Positions 1 through 10,093 of a DNA stretch of 64,000 bases are shown here, one piece after another (the first letter of the stretch is position 1; each line of letters starts with the position of its first letter). The stretch spans positions 124,001 through 188,000 of the forward strand of contig JAIXXL010000003.1 in assembly GCA_027490755.1 (NCBI GenBank), given 5' to 3'. A model generated the notes under the pieces. That model made no database searches, was not told the origin of the DNA, and was given only the letters and a program-made list of their open reading frames with translations. This DNA is from Betaproteobacteria bacterium. Lineage in GTDB: Bacteria; Pseudomonadota; Gammaproteobacteria; Burkholderiales; UBA3065. The translations under genes were made by a program, and so were the position numbers.

Positions 1-1460
1 CCGGGCATCTGCTCGTGCAGCGGCAGTTCATCAGTGCCGCGCAGGGCACGTTCGAAGAAACCACCCAGCTCAACCCCGCTCACCGCCTCGGCCAGCGACT
101 CGAAGTCGCCATCGTGCAGCGGGGCGTTGGCATGCTGCTGCCATAGGGCCTGCATCACCGTGTCCAGCGTCACCCTGCCAGCGGTGGCGTGGCGCAGGTG
201 CAGGTCGAGCGAGAGCGCCACCAGCGCGCCCTTGGCGTAGTAGCTCACCGTGGTGTTGGGGCTGTTCTCGTCGGGGCGGTAGTACTTGATCCACGCGTCC
301 AGGCTGGCGTCCTCCAGCGTCTGCACCCGGTGACCGGGCATGCCGTGGACGCGGCCGATGGTCTCGGCGACCAGCTTCAGATACGTTGGCGCGTCGATCA
401 CGCCGGCGCGCAGCAACGCCAGATCGTCGTAGTAGGAGGTGAAGCCCTCGAACAGCCACAGTTGCCGGGTCAGGTTCTCGCGCGTCAGGTCGTAGGGTGC
501 AAAATCGGCCGGCTTGATGCGCTTGACCAGCCAGCTGTGGAAGTACTCGTGGCTGAACAGGCCGAGCAGGGTGCGGTAGCCCTTCTCGTCATGGCCGCGG
601 GCGCGTGGCAGGTGGTCGCGCTGCACGATCAGGCTGGTGCTGGCGCGATGCTCCAGGCCACCGTAGCCGCCGCGGGTGGCCAGCGTCAGGAAGTCGTAAT
701 GGGCGAACGGCGCCTCGCCACCGAACAGGCCGATCTGCCAGGCGCACACCTTCTGCACATCAGCCGCCAGCCGCGCCAGGTCAGCGGCGTGCTCTCCACT
801 CACGACGATACGGTGCTGCGTGCCGCAGGCCTCGAATCCCACCGCCTGCCACGCCGCGATCTCGACCGGGTGGTCGATGAGTTCGTCGTAGTCGGCGGCG
901 ACGTAGGTGCCAAAGCCATCGGCGTCGACGTCTACTGCGGTCATCGCGGTGGCGACGCGCCAGCCGGCTGCGCAGGCGTCGTCGATGCGCTCGATGCGCA
1001 GTCGCTGCGGACCGCTCTCCATGCCCTCGGCCCACGGCAGCAAGGCCGCGCCGTTGAAGTAGGCGCGGCGGTCGTCGACCCAGGCGCCACGCACCGACTC
1101 GTCGTGCGCATACACGGTCAGCTCGAGGTGCAGCGGCCCGCTGCAGGGCGCGGCCTGCCAGGTCTGCTTGTCGATCTTGCTGACCGCCACCGGGCCCTCT
1201 GCGGAGTGAGCGCTCACGCTGACGACGTGCCGGGCGTACTCGCGCACCAGATAGCTGCCCGGGATCCACACCGGCAGGCGGAAGCGCTGGCCATCGGCGG
1301 CTGGTTGCTCTACGGTGACGATGACCTGCCACAGGTGCCGGCGGGGGTCGTCGCAACGGAGGGTGTAGATGGGGCTGCTCAAGGTCTGCTCTGCGCTGGC
1401 GGAAGGGTTGGTACACACGATCAGGGTCGCGGCAAAGGCTAGCACGCGTTCCGCGCACAT
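1..1460 (-). CDS. M61 family metallopeptidase (glycyl-aminopeptidase type), C-terminus cut by window edge
   Basis: The frame runs off the left edge, so about 486 residues are visible of a family that is usually near 600. Residues 1-23 look like a cleavable signal peptide (hydrophobic stretch ending SASA), so the enzyme is probably periplasmic. The substrate-side motif GGYGGLEH lies near 264-271 and the zinc motif HEYFHSW near 304-310, with the two His as zinc ligands and Glu as the base, as known for M61 gluzincins. The C-terminal PDZ domain expected in this family falls outside the window. The start codon overlaps the start of the divergent gene by two bases, so one start may be misplaced. 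Function is from family; the natural substrate is unknown. Confidence 0.88.
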   Translation of the reverse strand, partial: MCAERVLAFAATLIVCTNPSASAEQTLSSPIYTLRCDDPRRHLWQVIVTVEQPAADGQRFRLPVWIPGSYLVREYARHVVSVSAHSAEGPVAVSKIDKQTWQAAPCSGPLHLELTVYAHDESVRGAWVDDRRAYFNGAALLPWAEGMESGPQRLRIERIDDACAAGWRVATAMTAVDVDADGFGTYVAADYDELIDHPVEIAAWQAVGFEACGTQHRIVVSGEHAADLARLAADVQKVCAWQIGLFGGEAPFAHYDFLTLATRGGYGGLEHRASTSLIVQRDHLPRARGHDEKGYRTLLGLFSHEYFHSWLVKRIKPADFAPYDLTRENLTRQLWLFEGFTSYYDDLALLRAGVIDAPTYLKLVAETIGRVHGMPGHRVQTLEDASLDAWIKYYRPDENSPNTTVSYYAKGALVALSLDLHLRHATAGRVTLDTVMQALWQQHANAPLHDGDFESLAEAVSGVELGGFFERALRGTDELPLHEQMP

Positions 1461-2562
1461 GCCGGTGGTCCTCGCCTGCGGCGTGGTCATGGCTCTCACC
1501 GCTAGCGCCTCCGGCGCGGCCGAGCCCGGGGAGGCCTCGCGCCTGCGCGTACCTCAGGGCTTCGCCATCGAGGTCTACGCCAGTGGCGTATCCAACGCGC
1601 GGCAGATGGCGCTGCTCCCTTCCGGCACTTTGCTGGTCGGTTCGCGCGACGCCGGCGTGGTCAGCGCCGTGCTGCCCGGCGCCTCAGTCGCCGAGCGCCG
1701 CGTGCTCACCCTGTTGGCGGGCCTCGAGATGCCGACCGGGATCGCCGCCCACGAGGGTGACCTCTACGTCGCCGACATCTCGCGCATCTACCGGGTGGCC
1801 GATGTCGAGGCGCGCATCGCCGAGGTGGCGCGCGGCGGCCCACGGGTGCGGCCAGAGACGTTGAACGACCGCCTGCCGGCCGACACCCACCACGGCTGGC
1901 GCTACCTGCGCGTCGACGAGCAGGGCCGGCTGATCGTGCCGATCGGCGCCCCGTGCAACGTCTGTGACCGCGATGCCGACGGCTACGCGCAGATCGTGCG
2001 CATGCAGCCGGACGGCAGCCAGCGCGAGACGCTCGCGCGCGGCGTGCGCAACTCGGTGGGCTTCGCCATCGAGCCGGCCAGCGGCCACCTGTGGTTCACC
2101 GACAACGGCCGCGACTGGCTCGGTGACGACCTGCCCAGCTGCGAGCTGAACCGGATGACGCAGGCCGGCCAGCATTTTGGTTTTCCGTTCTGCCACGAGG
2201 GCGCCGTGCCCGATCCCAAGTACGGTCGCGGGCGCAGTTGCGGCGAGTTCGTCGCGCCGATGGCCAAGCTCGGCCCGCACGTGGCGCCGCTGGGCATCAC
2301 GTTCTGGCGCGGCGACGCGGTGGTGGCGCTGCACGGTTCGTGGAACCGCTCACGCAAGTCGGCCTACAAGGTGGTGCGCGTGGTGCTGGACCGCAAGCCG
2401 TCAGGCAGCACGGTTCAGCGCATCGAGGACCTGGTGACCGGCTGGCTGCAGGGCGAATACGCCTGGGGCCGCCCGGCCGACGTGCTGGCAATACCCGACG
2501 GCAGCCTGCTTATCGCAGACGACCAGCAGGGTCTGGTCTACCGCCTGTTCGAGAAGCGCTAG
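1459..2562 (+). CDS. Exported PQQ-type glucose/sorbosone dehydrogenase family protein (six-bladed beta-propeller)
   Basis: 367 residues from the chosen ATG, which begins a good signal peptide (MPVVLACGVVMALTASASGA). The body matches soluble aldose/sorbosone dehydrogenase propellers: early LRVPQGFAIEVYA, a THHGWRYL segment, NSVGFAIEP, the WFTDNGRDW blade, LGITFWRG and ALHGSWNRS. Such proteins often bind PQQ and oxidise sugars or alcohols in the periplasm, but many family members are of unknown specificity. Four Cys in CNVCDRD, a CEL and a SCGE segment may form disulfides. An in-frame ATG 90 bases upstream would bury the signal peptide, so the later start is preferred. The gene is convergent with pyrF, 8 bases apart. 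Confidence 0.8.
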   Translation: MPVVLACGVVMALTASASGAAEPGEASRLRVPQGFAIEVYASGVSNARQMALLPSGTLLVGSRDAGVVSAVLPGASVAERRVLTLLAGLEMPTGIAAHEGDLYVADISRIYRVADVEARIAEVARGGPRVRPETLNDRLPADTHHGWRYLRVDEQGRLIVPIGAPCNVCDRDADGYAQIVRMQPDGSQRETLARGVRNSVGFAIEPASGHLWFTDNGRDWLGDDLPSCELNRMTQAGQHFGFPFCHEGAVPDPKYGRGRSCGEFVAPMAKLGPHVAPLGITFWRGDAVVALHGSWNRSRKSAYKVVRVVLDRKPSGSTVQRIEDLVTGWLQGEYAWGRPADVLAIPDGSLLIADDQQGLVYRLFEKR

Positions 2563-2570
2563 CGGGCCTT

Positions 2571-3275
2571 TCAGGCGGCTCCGCCGATCTCCGCGACGAT
2601 GCCGGCCAGCGCCGCGGCCGGGTCGGCTGCTGCGGTGATCGGCCGGCCGATGACCAGATCATCGGCGCCATTCGCAAGTGCCTGCGCCGGCGTCATGACG
2701 CGCTTCTGGTCACCGGCATCGCTGCCGGCAGGGCGGATGCCCGGCGTGACGCAGCGGAAGTCGGCGCCGCAGGCGACCTTGATCTCGGTGGCCTCGAGCG
2801 CCGAGCAGACCACGCCGTCCAGTCCGCACGCTGCCGCCAGCCGCGCCAGACGCAGCGCCTGCGCGCGCGGCTCGACGTCCACGCCGACGCCGGCGAGGTC
2901 CTCGCGCGTCATGCTGGTGAGCACAGTCACCGCGATCAGCAGCGGCTTGTGCTCGCAGCCATCGATCGCCTCGCGCGCGGCGCGCATCATCTTCTCGCCG
3001 CCGCTGGCGTGCACGTTGACCATCCACACCCCCAGCCCGGCGGCAGCGCGGCAGGCGCTGGCCACGGTGTTGGGGATGTCGTGGTACTTGAGGTCGAGGA
3101 AGACGCCGAAGCCCATTCCCATGAGTTGCCGCACCAATTCGGGCCCGGCGGTGGTGAACAGCTCCTTGCCGACCTTGAGCCGGCATTGCTGCGGGTCGAG
3201 CCGGCGCGCCAGGTCGAGTGCCGGTTGCGCGCTGGCGTAGTCAAGCGCGACGACGATGCGGGGTTCAGATGACAT
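2571..3275 (-). CDS. pyrF: Orotidine 5'-phosphate decarboxylase
   Basis: 234 residues, the full length for bacterial OMP decarboxylase. It converts OMP to UMP, the last step of de novo pyrimidine synthesis in the cytosol. The catalytic Asp-Lys-Asp set sits in [10 protein letters not shown] (D61, K63, D66), the TIM-barrel start is IVVALDYAS, and the phosphate-binding end reads TPGIRP and DLVIGRPIT. The chosen ATG gives the family N-terminus; an open frame continues upstream but lacks similarity. It is the last gene of the minus-strand series ihfB-lapA-lapB-pyrF, the order also seen for lapA-lapB-pyrF in many proteobacteria. A gap of about 90 bases separates it from lapB. Confidence 0.96.
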   Translation of the reverse strand: MSSEPRIVVALDYASAQPALDLARRLDPQQCRLKVGKELFTTAGPELVRQLMGMGFGVFLDLKYHDIPNTVASACRAAAGLGVWMVNVHASGGEKMMRAAREAIDGCEHKPLLIAVTVLTSMTREDLAGVGVDVEPRAQALRLARLAAACGLDGVVCSALEATEIKVACGADFRCVTPGIRPAGSDAGDQKRVMTPAQALANGADDLVIGRPITAAADPAAALAGIVAEIGGAA

Positions 3276-3364
3276 GCCTCGGTTCCGGTCCTTGTTGCGG
3301 GTTGGGGTGAGGCTACGCGAGCCTGGTGCATGGCGTATGACAAACCGCCGTGTTCGCCGCAGTC

Positions 3365-4525
3365 TCAGTCGTAGATGTTCAGCTCTTCGACCCGGCGCGC
3401 CGGGTAGGTCTCCCACGCCGAGCAGGCCGGGCACTGCCAGTAATGCGATCGGGCCCGGAAGCCGCAGGCCTTGCAGCGGTACTGCGACAGGCGGCGGGTG
3501 TGCTGCCCGAGCAGTTGGCGCAGGGTGGCGATATCGCCCAGCGGGCTGCCGTGTTCCAGTTGCCGCGACACCGCCAGGATCGACGGCCGCTGCAGCACCG
3601 CCTCGGCCAGCAGCGCGCGCGCCGCGTCCTCGCCCTCTACCGCCAGCACCACGCGCAGGGCTGCATCCAGCACGTCTACGGTAGGCACCTGCTGCCAGTA
3701 GCCGCGCAGCAGGTTGGCGGCGGCTTGTCCATTGCCATGCGCCAGCGCTGTCTCGGCGATCAGGCCCGCCACCAGCGGCAGGTCCTCGGCATTCTGCGAC
3801 TCGACCCGCTGCCAGCACGCCAGCGCGCGCGTCGGGTCGCCCTGGCGCAGTGCCAGGCGGCCACCGATCAGGTTGGCGCGGGTGCACTTGTAGTTGGCGG
3901 CCAGCGCCGCCTCCACCGCGGCTGCCGCGCCGGCATCGTCGGAGTGGTTGAAGGCGTGCTGCGCCACCTCGCACCAGTGCTGGGCGATCTCGTGCGGCCG
4001 CGGGTGGCCGGTGATCTCCTCCAGCCGGCGTGCTGTCTCGATCGCCTTCTGCCACTCGCGCTCGGCGGCGTACAGGTTGAGCAGCGGCGGTAGCGCGCGC
4101 GCCTCCTGCGATGTGCCGACCAGGCGGCGCAGTTCGCCCTCGGCGCGGTCGAGCAGGCCGGCGGCGAGGAAGTCGAGCGCCAGCTCCAGAGTCACCTTCT
4201 GCTTAGCCTCGGTGTCGAGGCCGCCCTCGGCGAGCAGGTTCTGGTGGATGCGGATGGCGCGGTCGGTCTCGCCCTTGCGGCGGAACAGGCCGGCCAGGGC
4301 CAGTTGCAGTTCGGTGTTGCCGCGCTCGGCACGCGCCAGCTCGACCAGAACGTCGGTGGCGCGCTCGGTGTCCTCGGAGACCAGCAGGTTCAGCGCGCGG
4401 AAGTAGGCGCGCGGCAGGTCGCGTGCCTCGCGGATGACCTGACGGATGTCGATGCGGGCAGCCGCCCAGCCCAGCGCAAAGAAGGCCGGCACCACCGCCA
4501 GCCACCAGTATTCGATCTCAAGCAT
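3365..4525 (-). CDS. lapB: Lipopolysaccharide assembly protein B (TPR plus rubredoxin-like zinc ribbon)
   Basis: 386 residues. One N-terminal transmembrane helix (about residues 4-21) anchors a cytosolic TPR solenoid, followed by a C-terminal four-Cys metal site at C351, C354, C365 and C368 (CKAC...CPAC). Known LapB (YciM) presents LpxC to the FtsH protease and so limits lipid A synthesis. Length and domain order match the family. Its start overlaps the end of lapA by 8 bases, so the two are almost certainly translated together. The order of TM helix, TPR and rubredoxin-like ribbon distinguishes it from general TPR proteins. Confidence 0.94.
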   Translation of the reverse strand: MLEIEYWWLAVVPAFFALGWAAARIDIRQVIREARDLPRAYFRALNLLVSEDTERATDVLVELARAERGNTELQLALAGLFRRKGETDRAIRIHQNLLAEGGLDTEAKQKVTLELALDFLAAGLLDRAEGELRRLVGTSQEARALPPLLNLYAAEREWQKAIETARRLEEITGHPRPHEIAQHWCEVAQHAFNHSDDAGAAAAVEAALAANYKCTRANLIGGRLALRQGDPTRALACWQRVESQNAEDLPLVAGLIAETALAHGNGQAAANLLRGYWQQVPTVDVLDAALRVVLAVEGEDAARALLAEAVLQRPSILAVSRQLEHGSPLGDIATLRQLLGQHTRRLSQYRCKACGFRARSHYWQCPACSAWETYPARRVEELNIYD

Positions 4526-4814
4526 CGGCCGGGTCCCGTGCCGTGCCTTGCGCCAACTGCGCCCGCAGGCGGCGGATCTCGCTACGCTGGCGCACCCACG
4601 GCGACAGCATCGCCAGCAGCCCCATCAGGGCGCCGGCGACGAAGAACACGAACAACACCAGCGCCATCGGTGCCTGCCATTCCAGGCCCAGGTAGTAGCG
4701 CAGCGTCACCGGGTCGCTGTTCTTGATCGCGAGTCCCAGCAGCAGCAGGAACAACAAGCCTTTGACCAGCCACGCGGCGATCTGCGCGAGTCGGGTCAGC
4801 AGCGGGATCTCCAT
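4518..4814 (-). CDS. lapA: Lipopolysaccharide assembly protein A domain protein
   Basis: 98 residues from the chosen ATG; a longer open frame upstream is Pro/Ala-rich and unlikely to be translated. Two hydrophobic segments (about 8-24 and 46-68) with a short polar link IKNSDPVTLRYYLG match the LapA/DUF1049 fold, followed by a charged C-terminal coil (RSEIRRLRAQL). LapA is an inner-membrane partner of LapB in adjusting LPS synthesis. The overlap with lapB and position behind ihfB fit the usual operon. Small membrane proteins of this sort diverge quickly, so the identification leans partly on context. Confidence 0.88.
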   Translation of the reverse strand: MEIPLLTRLAQIAAWLVKGLLFLLLLGLAIKNSDPVTLRYYLGLEWQAPMALVLFVFFVAGALMGLLAMLSPWVRQRSEIRRLRAQLAQGTARDPADA

Positions 4815-4896
4815 GGGCTCGGGTGTGGCGTTGTGCGGCGCGCGGGGCGCCCGGTGCGCAACTGTAACCGATTCGCCGCAGACGCCGTCCGCCGGC

Positions 4897-4926
4897 AAAA
4901 AAGAAGGCTGCCCTGGGGCAGCCTTC
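4897..4926 (-). terminator. Intrinsic terminator after ihfB
   Basis: A perfect 11-bp inverted repeat (GAAGGCTGCCC / GGGCAGCCTTC, two-base centre) lies just past the ihfB stop. Reading on the minus strand it is followed directly by six T residues. This is a textbook rho-independent terminator, so ihfB/rpsA transcripts should largely end here and lapA probably needs its own promoter or read-through. Confidence 0.9.
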
Positions 4927-4961
4927 TGGCATTGCGATCAGCGGTCTTACCGCAGGCTGCT

Positions 4962-5255
4962 TCAGCCCGTGCGTGCGCTCTCGTCGACGCGGTCGCGCAA
5001 CTCCTTGCCGGCCTTGAAATGCGGCACATACTTGGCCGGAACCGGCACGGTGTCGCCGGTCTTGGGGTTGCGCCCCTGACGCGGCGGCCGGTAGTTCAGG
5101 CTGAAGCTGCCGAAACCGCGGATCTCGATCCGGTCCCTGTCGCACAGCGTCTGCGACATGGCATCCAGGATCGTCTTCACCGCGATCTCGGCGTCCTTGA
5201 GCACCAGCTGCGGAAAGCGCACCGAAAGTTGCGCGATCAGCTCGGACTTGGTCAC
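4962..5255 (-). CDS. ihfB: Integration host factor beta subunit
   Basis: 97 residues, close to the usual 94-100. IHF-beta pairs with IHF-alpha to bend DNA at specific sites in transcription, recombination and replication. The N-terminus [11 protein letters not shown], the segment [20 protein letters not shown], and the DNA-intercalating proline arm [25 protein letters not shown] (given here only for orientation as NPKTGDTV...FKAGKELR) are characteristic. It follows rpsA by 18 bases, the standard rpsA-ihfB pairing, and is closed by a strong terminator. Confidence 0.96.
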   Translation of the reverse strand: MTKSELIAQLSVRFPQLVLKDAEIAVKTILDAMSQTLCDRDRIEIRGFGSFSLNYRPPRQGRNPKTGDTVPVPAKYVPHFKAGKELRDRVDESARTG

Positions 5256-5273
5256 CTGGTGTGGCCTCCGACC

Positions 5274-6989
5274 TTATTCGCTCTTGCCGCTGTCGAGCTT
5301 GGCCTTGAGCAGGGCACCAAGGTTGGTGGTGCCGGTGCTGGCCGGGCTCTCCGAGTACTGCTTCATGGCTTCGGACTCTTCTGCATAGTCCTTGGCCTTG
5401 ACCGAGAGCTGGATCGAGCGGTTCTTGCGGTCGACGTTGATCACCATCGCCTCGACGCTGTCGCCTTCCTTGAGGAACGCGCGCAGGTCTTCGACGCGGT
5501 CACGCGACCACTCGGAGGCACGCAGGTAGCCTTCCTGGTCGCCGTCCAGCGCGATCACGGCACCCTTGGCGTCGACGCTGCGGACGGTGCCGTTAACGAT
5601 CTTGCCCTTGTCGTGGCTGCTGGCGAAGCTCGAGAACGGGTCGCCCTCGATCTGCTTGATGCCGAGGCTGATGCGCTCGCGCTCGACGTCGATGGCCAGG
5701 ACCACGGCTTCCAGTTCCTCGCCCTTCTTGAAGCGCTTGACGGCCTCTTCACCGGCTTCAGACCACGACAGGTCCGACAGGTGGACCAGGCCGTCGATGC
5801 CACCCGGCAGGCCGATGAACACGCCGAAGTCGGTGATCGACTTGACCTGGCCGCGGACGCGATCGCCCTTGGCCTGGCTGGCGGCGAACTCGTCCCACGG
5901 GTTCGACAGGCACTGCTTCATGCCCAGCGAGATGCGGCGACGGTCGCCGTCGATCTCGAGGATCATGACTTCGGTCTCGTCGCCGACCTGGCAGACGCGG
6001 CCCGGGTTGACGTTCTTGTTGGTCCAGTCCATCTCGGAGACGTGCACCAGACCTTCGATGCCCGGCTCGATCTCGACGAACGCGCCGTAGTCGGTGATAT
6101 TGGTGACCTTGCCGAACAGGCGGGTGCCTTGCGGGTAGCGGCGGGCGATGCCGACCCACGGGTCGTCGCCGAGCTGCTTGATGCCCAGCGAGACGCGGTT
6201 CTTCTCCTGGTCGAAGCGCAGAACCTTGGCCTCGACCTCGTCGCCGACGTTGAGCACTTCCGACGGGTGCTTGACGCGACGCCAGGCGATGTCGGTGATG
6301 TGCAGCAGGCCGTCGATGCCGCCGAGGTCCACGAACGCGCCGTAGTCGGTCAGGTTCTTAACGATGCCCTTGACCACTGCGCCTTCTTTCAGCGTCTCCA
6401 GCAGCTGGGCACGGTCGGCGCCCATGCTCTGCTCGAGCACCGCACGGCGGCTCACAACCACGTTGTTGCGCTTGCGGTCGAGCTTGATGACCTTGAACTC
6501 GAAGGCCTTGCCTTCGTAAGGGGTGGTGTCCTTGACCGGGCGGGTGTCGACCAGCGAACCCGGCAGGAAGGCGCGGATGCCGTTGACCATGGCGGTCAGG
6601 CCGCCCTTGACCTTGCCGGTGACGAAGCCTTCGACCACGGTGCCGGCTTCCATCGCCTCTTCCAGCGCGTGCCATGCGGCCAGGCGCTTGGCGCGATCAC
6701 GCGACAGGCGGGTTTCGCCGAAACCGTTCTCCAGCGATTCGATGGCGACGGAGACGAAGTCACCCTCGGCGACCTCGAGTTCGCCGCGGTCGTCACGGAA
6801 TTCTTCGATGGGTACGAAGCTCTCGGACTTGAGGCCGGCGTTGACGACGACGAAATTGGGTTCGATGCGGACGACTTCGGCGGTGATGATCTCGCCGGAA
6901 CGCATCTCCTGACGGCTCAGGCTCTCTTCGAAGAGCGCGGCAAAACTTTCAGGGGCGTGCTGGGAAGCGGTTGCGGTTGCAGTGGACAT
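5274..6989 (-). CDS. rpsA: 30S ribosomal protein S1
   Basis: 571 residues with six S1 RNA-binding repeats, typical of proteobacterial S1, which recruits mRNA to the 30S subunit. Repeats are recognisable by the recurring YGAFVDLG / [17 protein letters not shown] / [17 protein letters not shown] pattern in the centre, and by degenerate first, second and sixth domains. The ATG chosen gives [23 protein letters not shown], with the family motif FAALFEES near residue 15; the open frame upstream is not family-like. It lies between the aroA-cmk fusion and ihfB, a widely conserved order. The 137 bases upstream probably hold its promoter. Confidence 0.97.
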   Translation of the reverse strand: MSTATATASQHAPESFAALFEESLSRQEMRSGEIITAEVVRIEPNFVVVNAGLKSESFVPIEEFRDDRGELEVAEGDFVSVAIESLENGFGETRLSRDRAKRLAAWHALEEAMEAGTVVEGFVTGKVKGGLTAMVNGIRAFLPGSLVDTRPVKDTTPYEGKAFEFKVIKLDRKRNNVVVSRRAVLEQSMGADRAQLLETLKEGAVVKGIVKNLTDYGAFVDLGGIDGLLHITDIAWRRVKHPSEVLNVGDEVEAKVLRFDQEKNRVSLGIKQLGDDPWVGIARRYPQGTRLFGKVTNITDYGAFVEIEPGIEGLVHVSEMDWTNKNVNPGRVCQVGDETEVMILEIDGDRRRISLGMKQCLSNPWDEFAASQAKGDRVRGQVKSITDFGVFIGLPGGIDGLVHLSDLSWSEAGEEAVKRFKKGEELEAVVLAIDVERERISLGIKQIEGDPFSSFASSHDKGKIVNGTVRSVDAKGAVIALDGDQEGYLRASEWSRDRVEDLRAFLKEGDSVEAMVINVDRKNRSIQLSVKAKDYAEESEAMKQYSESPASTGTTNLGALLKAKLDSGKSE

Positions 6990-7126
6990 TGAGTTGGGGG
7001 TTCCATCGGCCCGGACCGTGAGGACCGGGGTTGATTTCGAAAGCCCTCGGCCGGGCGGCCTCGGGCACCTGTTACTGCTGTGGTTCGGCTTGTTCAGGGA
7101 CGCGCCGCGCGGCGGCGAGAAGCGGA

Positions 7127-9124
7127 TCAGACCAGACCGGCGTCCCGCACTGCCTGCATCACTCGCTCCACCACGGCATCGATGCCGAGTTCGGTGGAGT
7201 CGATGACGATGGCCCCGGGACACACCTTGAGCGGGGCGGTGGCGCGTGCCGCATCGCGTGCATCGCGCTCGGCCAGTTCCTGCTCGAGGGCGGCGAGACT
7301 AACACCATCCTCTTTGCCATTCAAGGGCTTGTCTTGCGACGGCGCTTTCGCCTGCAGCTGTTTGTAGCGGCGCAGCGCACGCGCGGCCACGCTGGCGGTC
7401 AGGTAGATCTTCAGCTGCGCGTCGCTGAACACCACCGAACCCATGTCGCGGCCATCGGCCACCAGCCCAGGCGCTTTGCGGAAGGCGCGCTGACGGTGCA
7501 TCAGGGCTGCGCGCAGGGCCGGGTGCACGGCCACGCGGCTGGCCGCCACACCGCCGGCGGCGCTGCGCACCGCATCGCCCACATCCTCGCCATTCACCAG
7601 GATGCGGTCGCCGTCAAAGCGGATGTCGAGACCGTGCGCCAGGCGGGCCAGCGCCTCGCCATCGTCCAGGTCGACGCCCTGCTGTGTTGCGGCGTGGCCG
7701 ACCACCCGATACAGCGCGCCGGAGTCCAGGTAGGCCCAGCCCAGACGCGCCGCCACCCTTTGCGCGATGGTGCCCTTGCCCGATGCCGCGGTGCCGTCGA
7801 TGGCGATCACCGGCACATCGACCCGCGCCAGCTCGTCGGCCGGCAGCAGCGTGCGCAGGTCGTCCCAGTAGCCGGGGTAGGTCTTGGCGGTGCAGCCCGG
7901 GTCGTTGACGCGCACTGGCGAGCCCATCAGCGCCACCAGCGAGAAACACATCGCCATGCGGTGGTCGTCGTAGGCGTCGATGCCGGCGAACTCCATGTTG
8001 GTCGGCGGCGTGATGCGGATCCAGTCCTCGCCCTCATCGACGGTGGCGCCGACCTTGCGCAGCTCGGTGGCCATGGCGTGGATGCGGTCGGTCTCCTTGA
8101 CCCGCCAAGAGCCGATGTTGCGCAGCCGGCATGGCCCGTCGGCGCGCAGCGCGCAGACGGCCAGGGTCATGGCGGCGTCGGGGATGTGGTTGAAGTCGGC
8201 GTCGAAGGCGCGCACGGTGCCGGTACCGCTGGCCTCGATCCAGCCCGGGCCGCTGCTGATGCTGGCGCCCAACTTGCGCAGCTCGTCGGCGAAGGCGATG
8301 TCGCCTTGGATCGAGCTGCTGTCGACGCCCTCGACGCGCACCGGGCCACCACCCAGCAAGCCGGCGGCGAGGAAGTAAGACGCACCCGAGGCGTCACCCT
8401 CGACGTGCAGCTCGCCGGGCGCGGTGTAGGCGCCGCCTGGCACGCGGAAGCGGCTCCAGCCCTCGCGTTGCACCTGCAGGCCGAAGCGCTGCATCAGTCG
8501 CAGCGTGATCTCGATATAGGGCTTGCTGATCAGCTCGCCGATCACCTCGATGGTGCTCGGCCGGCCGGTCAGCGGCAGCGCCATCAGCAGCGCGGTGAGG
8601 AACTGGCTGGAGACGTCGCCGCGGACCTTGAGCGTGTCGCTGCCCAGGGTGGCCGGGTGGATGGCGAGTGGCGGGTAGCCCTCGTTCTGCGTGCAGTCGA
8701 TCGCCGCGCCGGCGGCGCGCAGCGCATCGACCAGGTCGCCGATCGGGCGCTCGTGCATGCGCGGCACGCCGCTGACGCGGTACTCGCCGCCGCTCAGCGC
8801 CAGTGCGGCGGTCAGCGGCCGGAACGCGGTGCCGGCGTTGCCCAGGAACAGGTCCGCCTGCTTGACCGGGAAGACGCCGCCCACCCCCTCGACCTGCCAG
8901 TCGTCGGCGCCTAGGTGCTTCAGCCCGACGCCGAGGGTGACCAGCGCCTCACGCATCACCCGCGTGTCGTCGGCGTCGAGCACGCCGCGCAGGGTGGTGG
9001 TGCCTTGCGCCAGTGCGGCCAGCAGCAGGCAGCGGTTGGAGATGCTCTTCGATCCGGGCAGGCGCACGGTGCCGCGCGCGTGGCTCACCGGCGGCAGCAG
9101 GAGGGAGTCGGTGGCGTGGCTCAA
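7127..9124 (-). CDS. aroA-cmk: Bifunctional 3-phosphoshikimate 1-carboxyvinyltransferase / cytidylate kinase
   Basis: 665 residues holding two enzymes in one chain. Residues 1 to about 435 are EPSP synthase (shikimate pathway, step before chorismate): the start [17 protein letters not shown], the [13 protein letters not shown] motif and DDHRMAM near the end are diagnostic. Residues from about 436 are CMP kinase: [13 protein letters not shown] is the P-loop, then YLDSGALYR and DGRDMG. The join is short ([13 protein letters not shown]) with no stop or frameshift, so it is a true fusion of genes that are often adjacent. It lies between tyrA and rpsA on the same strand. Confidence 0.96.
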   Translation of the reverse strand: MSHATDSLLLPPVSHARGTVRLPGSKSISNRCLLLAALAQGTTTLRGVLDADDTRVMREALVTLGVGLKHLGADDWQVEGVGGVFPVKQADLFLGNAGTAFRPLTAALALSGGEYRVSGVPRMHERPIGDLVDALRAAGAAIDCTQNEGYPPLAIHPATLGSDTLKVRGDVSSQFLTALLMALPLTGRPSTIEVIGELISKPYIEITLRLMQRFGLQVQREGWSRFRVPGGAYTAPGELHVEGDASGASYFLAAGLLGGGPVRVEGVDSSSIQGDIAFADELRKLGASISSGPGWIEASGTGTVRAFDADFNHIPDAAMTLAVCALRADGPCRLRNIGSWRVKETDRIHAMATELRKVGATVDEGEDWIRITPPTNMEFAGIDAYDDHRMAMCFSLVALMGSPVRVNDPGCTAKTYPGYWDDLRTLLPADELARVDVPVIAIDGTAASGKGTIAQRVAARLGWAYLDSGALYRVVGHAATQQGVDLDDGEALARLAHGLDIRFDGDRILVNGEDVGDAVRSAAGGVAASRVAVHPALRAALMHRQRAFRKAPGLVADGRDMGSVVFSDAQLKIYLTASVAARALRRYKQLQAKAPSQDKPLNGKEDGVSLAALEQELAERDARDAARATAPLKVCPGAIVIDSTELGIDAVVERVMQAVRDAGLV

Positions 9125-9184
9125 GGGGGCGCTGGTGCTTGTGGATCGGGGCGCTTGGTCAAACGGCTGCCGCTGGCGGGCCGT

Positions 9185-10093
9185 TCAGCCCTGGCCGGTC
9201 CGGCGCAGCCAGTCGGCGCGGGCATCGCGTGCCAGCGCAAAGGTCTGCTGCAGAGCCTCGCCGTCGCCGGATTCCAGCGCGGCACGCAGCTGCGCCACCC
9301 GCGCGGTGTAGCCGTCGAGCCGGTTGAGCAGCGCCGTGCGGTTGGCCAGCGCGATGTCGCGCCACATCTCGGGGTGGCTGCCGGCGATGCGGGTGAAGTC
9401 GCGGAAGCCCGACGCCGCGTAGGAGAACAGCCGCTCGTGGTCGGGGTCCAGCGCCACCTGCGCCACCAGCGCGTAAGCCAGCAGGTGCGGCAGGTGAGAG
9501 ACGGTGGCAAAGATGTCGTCGTGCTGCGTCGGCGTCATGCGGTGGATCACCGCGCCGGCGGTGCGCCACATCGCCTCGACGCGCTCGACGGCGGCCGGGT
9601 CGGTCTCGGCCAGCGGTGTGGTCACCACGTTGCGGCCACGGTAAAGGTTGCCGCGCGCCGCCGAGGGGCCGCTCTTCTCGTCGCCGGCGATCGGATGCGC
9701 CGGCACGAACTGCCCCATGTGCGCGGCGAAATGCTCGCGCGCGGCCGCCACCACGTCGCTCTTGGTGCTGCCGGCGTCGGTGACGATGGTGCCCGGCCCG
9801 ACGCCCGGCGCGATGGCCGCCAGCATGCGTCCGGTCTGCCCCACCGGCATCGCCAGCACCACCATGTCGGCGCCACGCACGCCGGTGGCGGCGTCGGTGA
9901 AGCCGTGGTCGATCAGGCCCAGCGTGCGCGCCTCGTCGAGCGTGGCCTGCGAGCGGCCGATGCCGACCACGGTGCCGACCGCGCCGGCCTCGCGCAGCGC
10001 CGCCGCCAGCGAGCCGCCGATCAGGCCGACGCCGACGATGGCGAGGCGCTCGATGCGGCTGCCCGGCGCGGGGCTGGGGTGAGGTGCGTTCAT
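9185..10093 (-). CDS. tyrA: Prephenate dehydrogenase
   Basis: 302 residues. It oxidises prephenate to 4-hydroxyphenylpyruvate with NAD(P), the committed tyrosine step. The Rossmann start is RLAIVGVGLIGGSLAAALR; the family segments VLAMPVGQT, DAGSTKSDVV, FVPAHPIAGDEKSG and the catalytic-region HDDIFATVSHLPHLLA follow. There is no chorismate mutase or ACT domain, so it is the short monofunctional form. Its ATG overlaps the TGA of trpE (4 bases), indicating coupled translation with trpE and gph upstream. Confidence 0.94.
   Translation of the reverse strand: MNAPHPSPAPGSRIERLAIVGVGLIGGSLAAALREAGAVGTVVGIGRSQATLDEARTLGLIDHGFTDAATGVRGADMVVLAMPVGQTGRMLAAIAPGVGPGTIVTDAGSTKSDVVAAAREHFAAHMGQFVPAHPIAGDEKSGPSAARGNLYRGRNVVTTPLAETDPAAVERVEAMWRTAGAVIHRMTPTQHDDIFATVSHLPHLLAYALVAQVALDPDHERLFSYAASGFRDFTRIAGSHPEMWRDIALANRTALLNRLDGYTARVAQLRAALESGDGEALQQTFALARDARADWLRRTGQG

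Noticed and set aside
189-1442. 417-codon plus-strand open frame at the left end
   Set aside because: Antisense to the M61 peptidase, whose zinc motif and signal peptide are clear on the other strand.
4446-6992. 848-codon plus-strand open frame
   Set aside because: It lies opposite lapB, ihfB and rpsA, which are certain genes; Ala/Val/Leu/Asp/His-rich translation is the usual antisense shadow in GC-rich DNA.
7031-8914. 627-codon plus-strand open frame
   Set aside because: Antisense to the aroA-cmk fusion; composition artefact.
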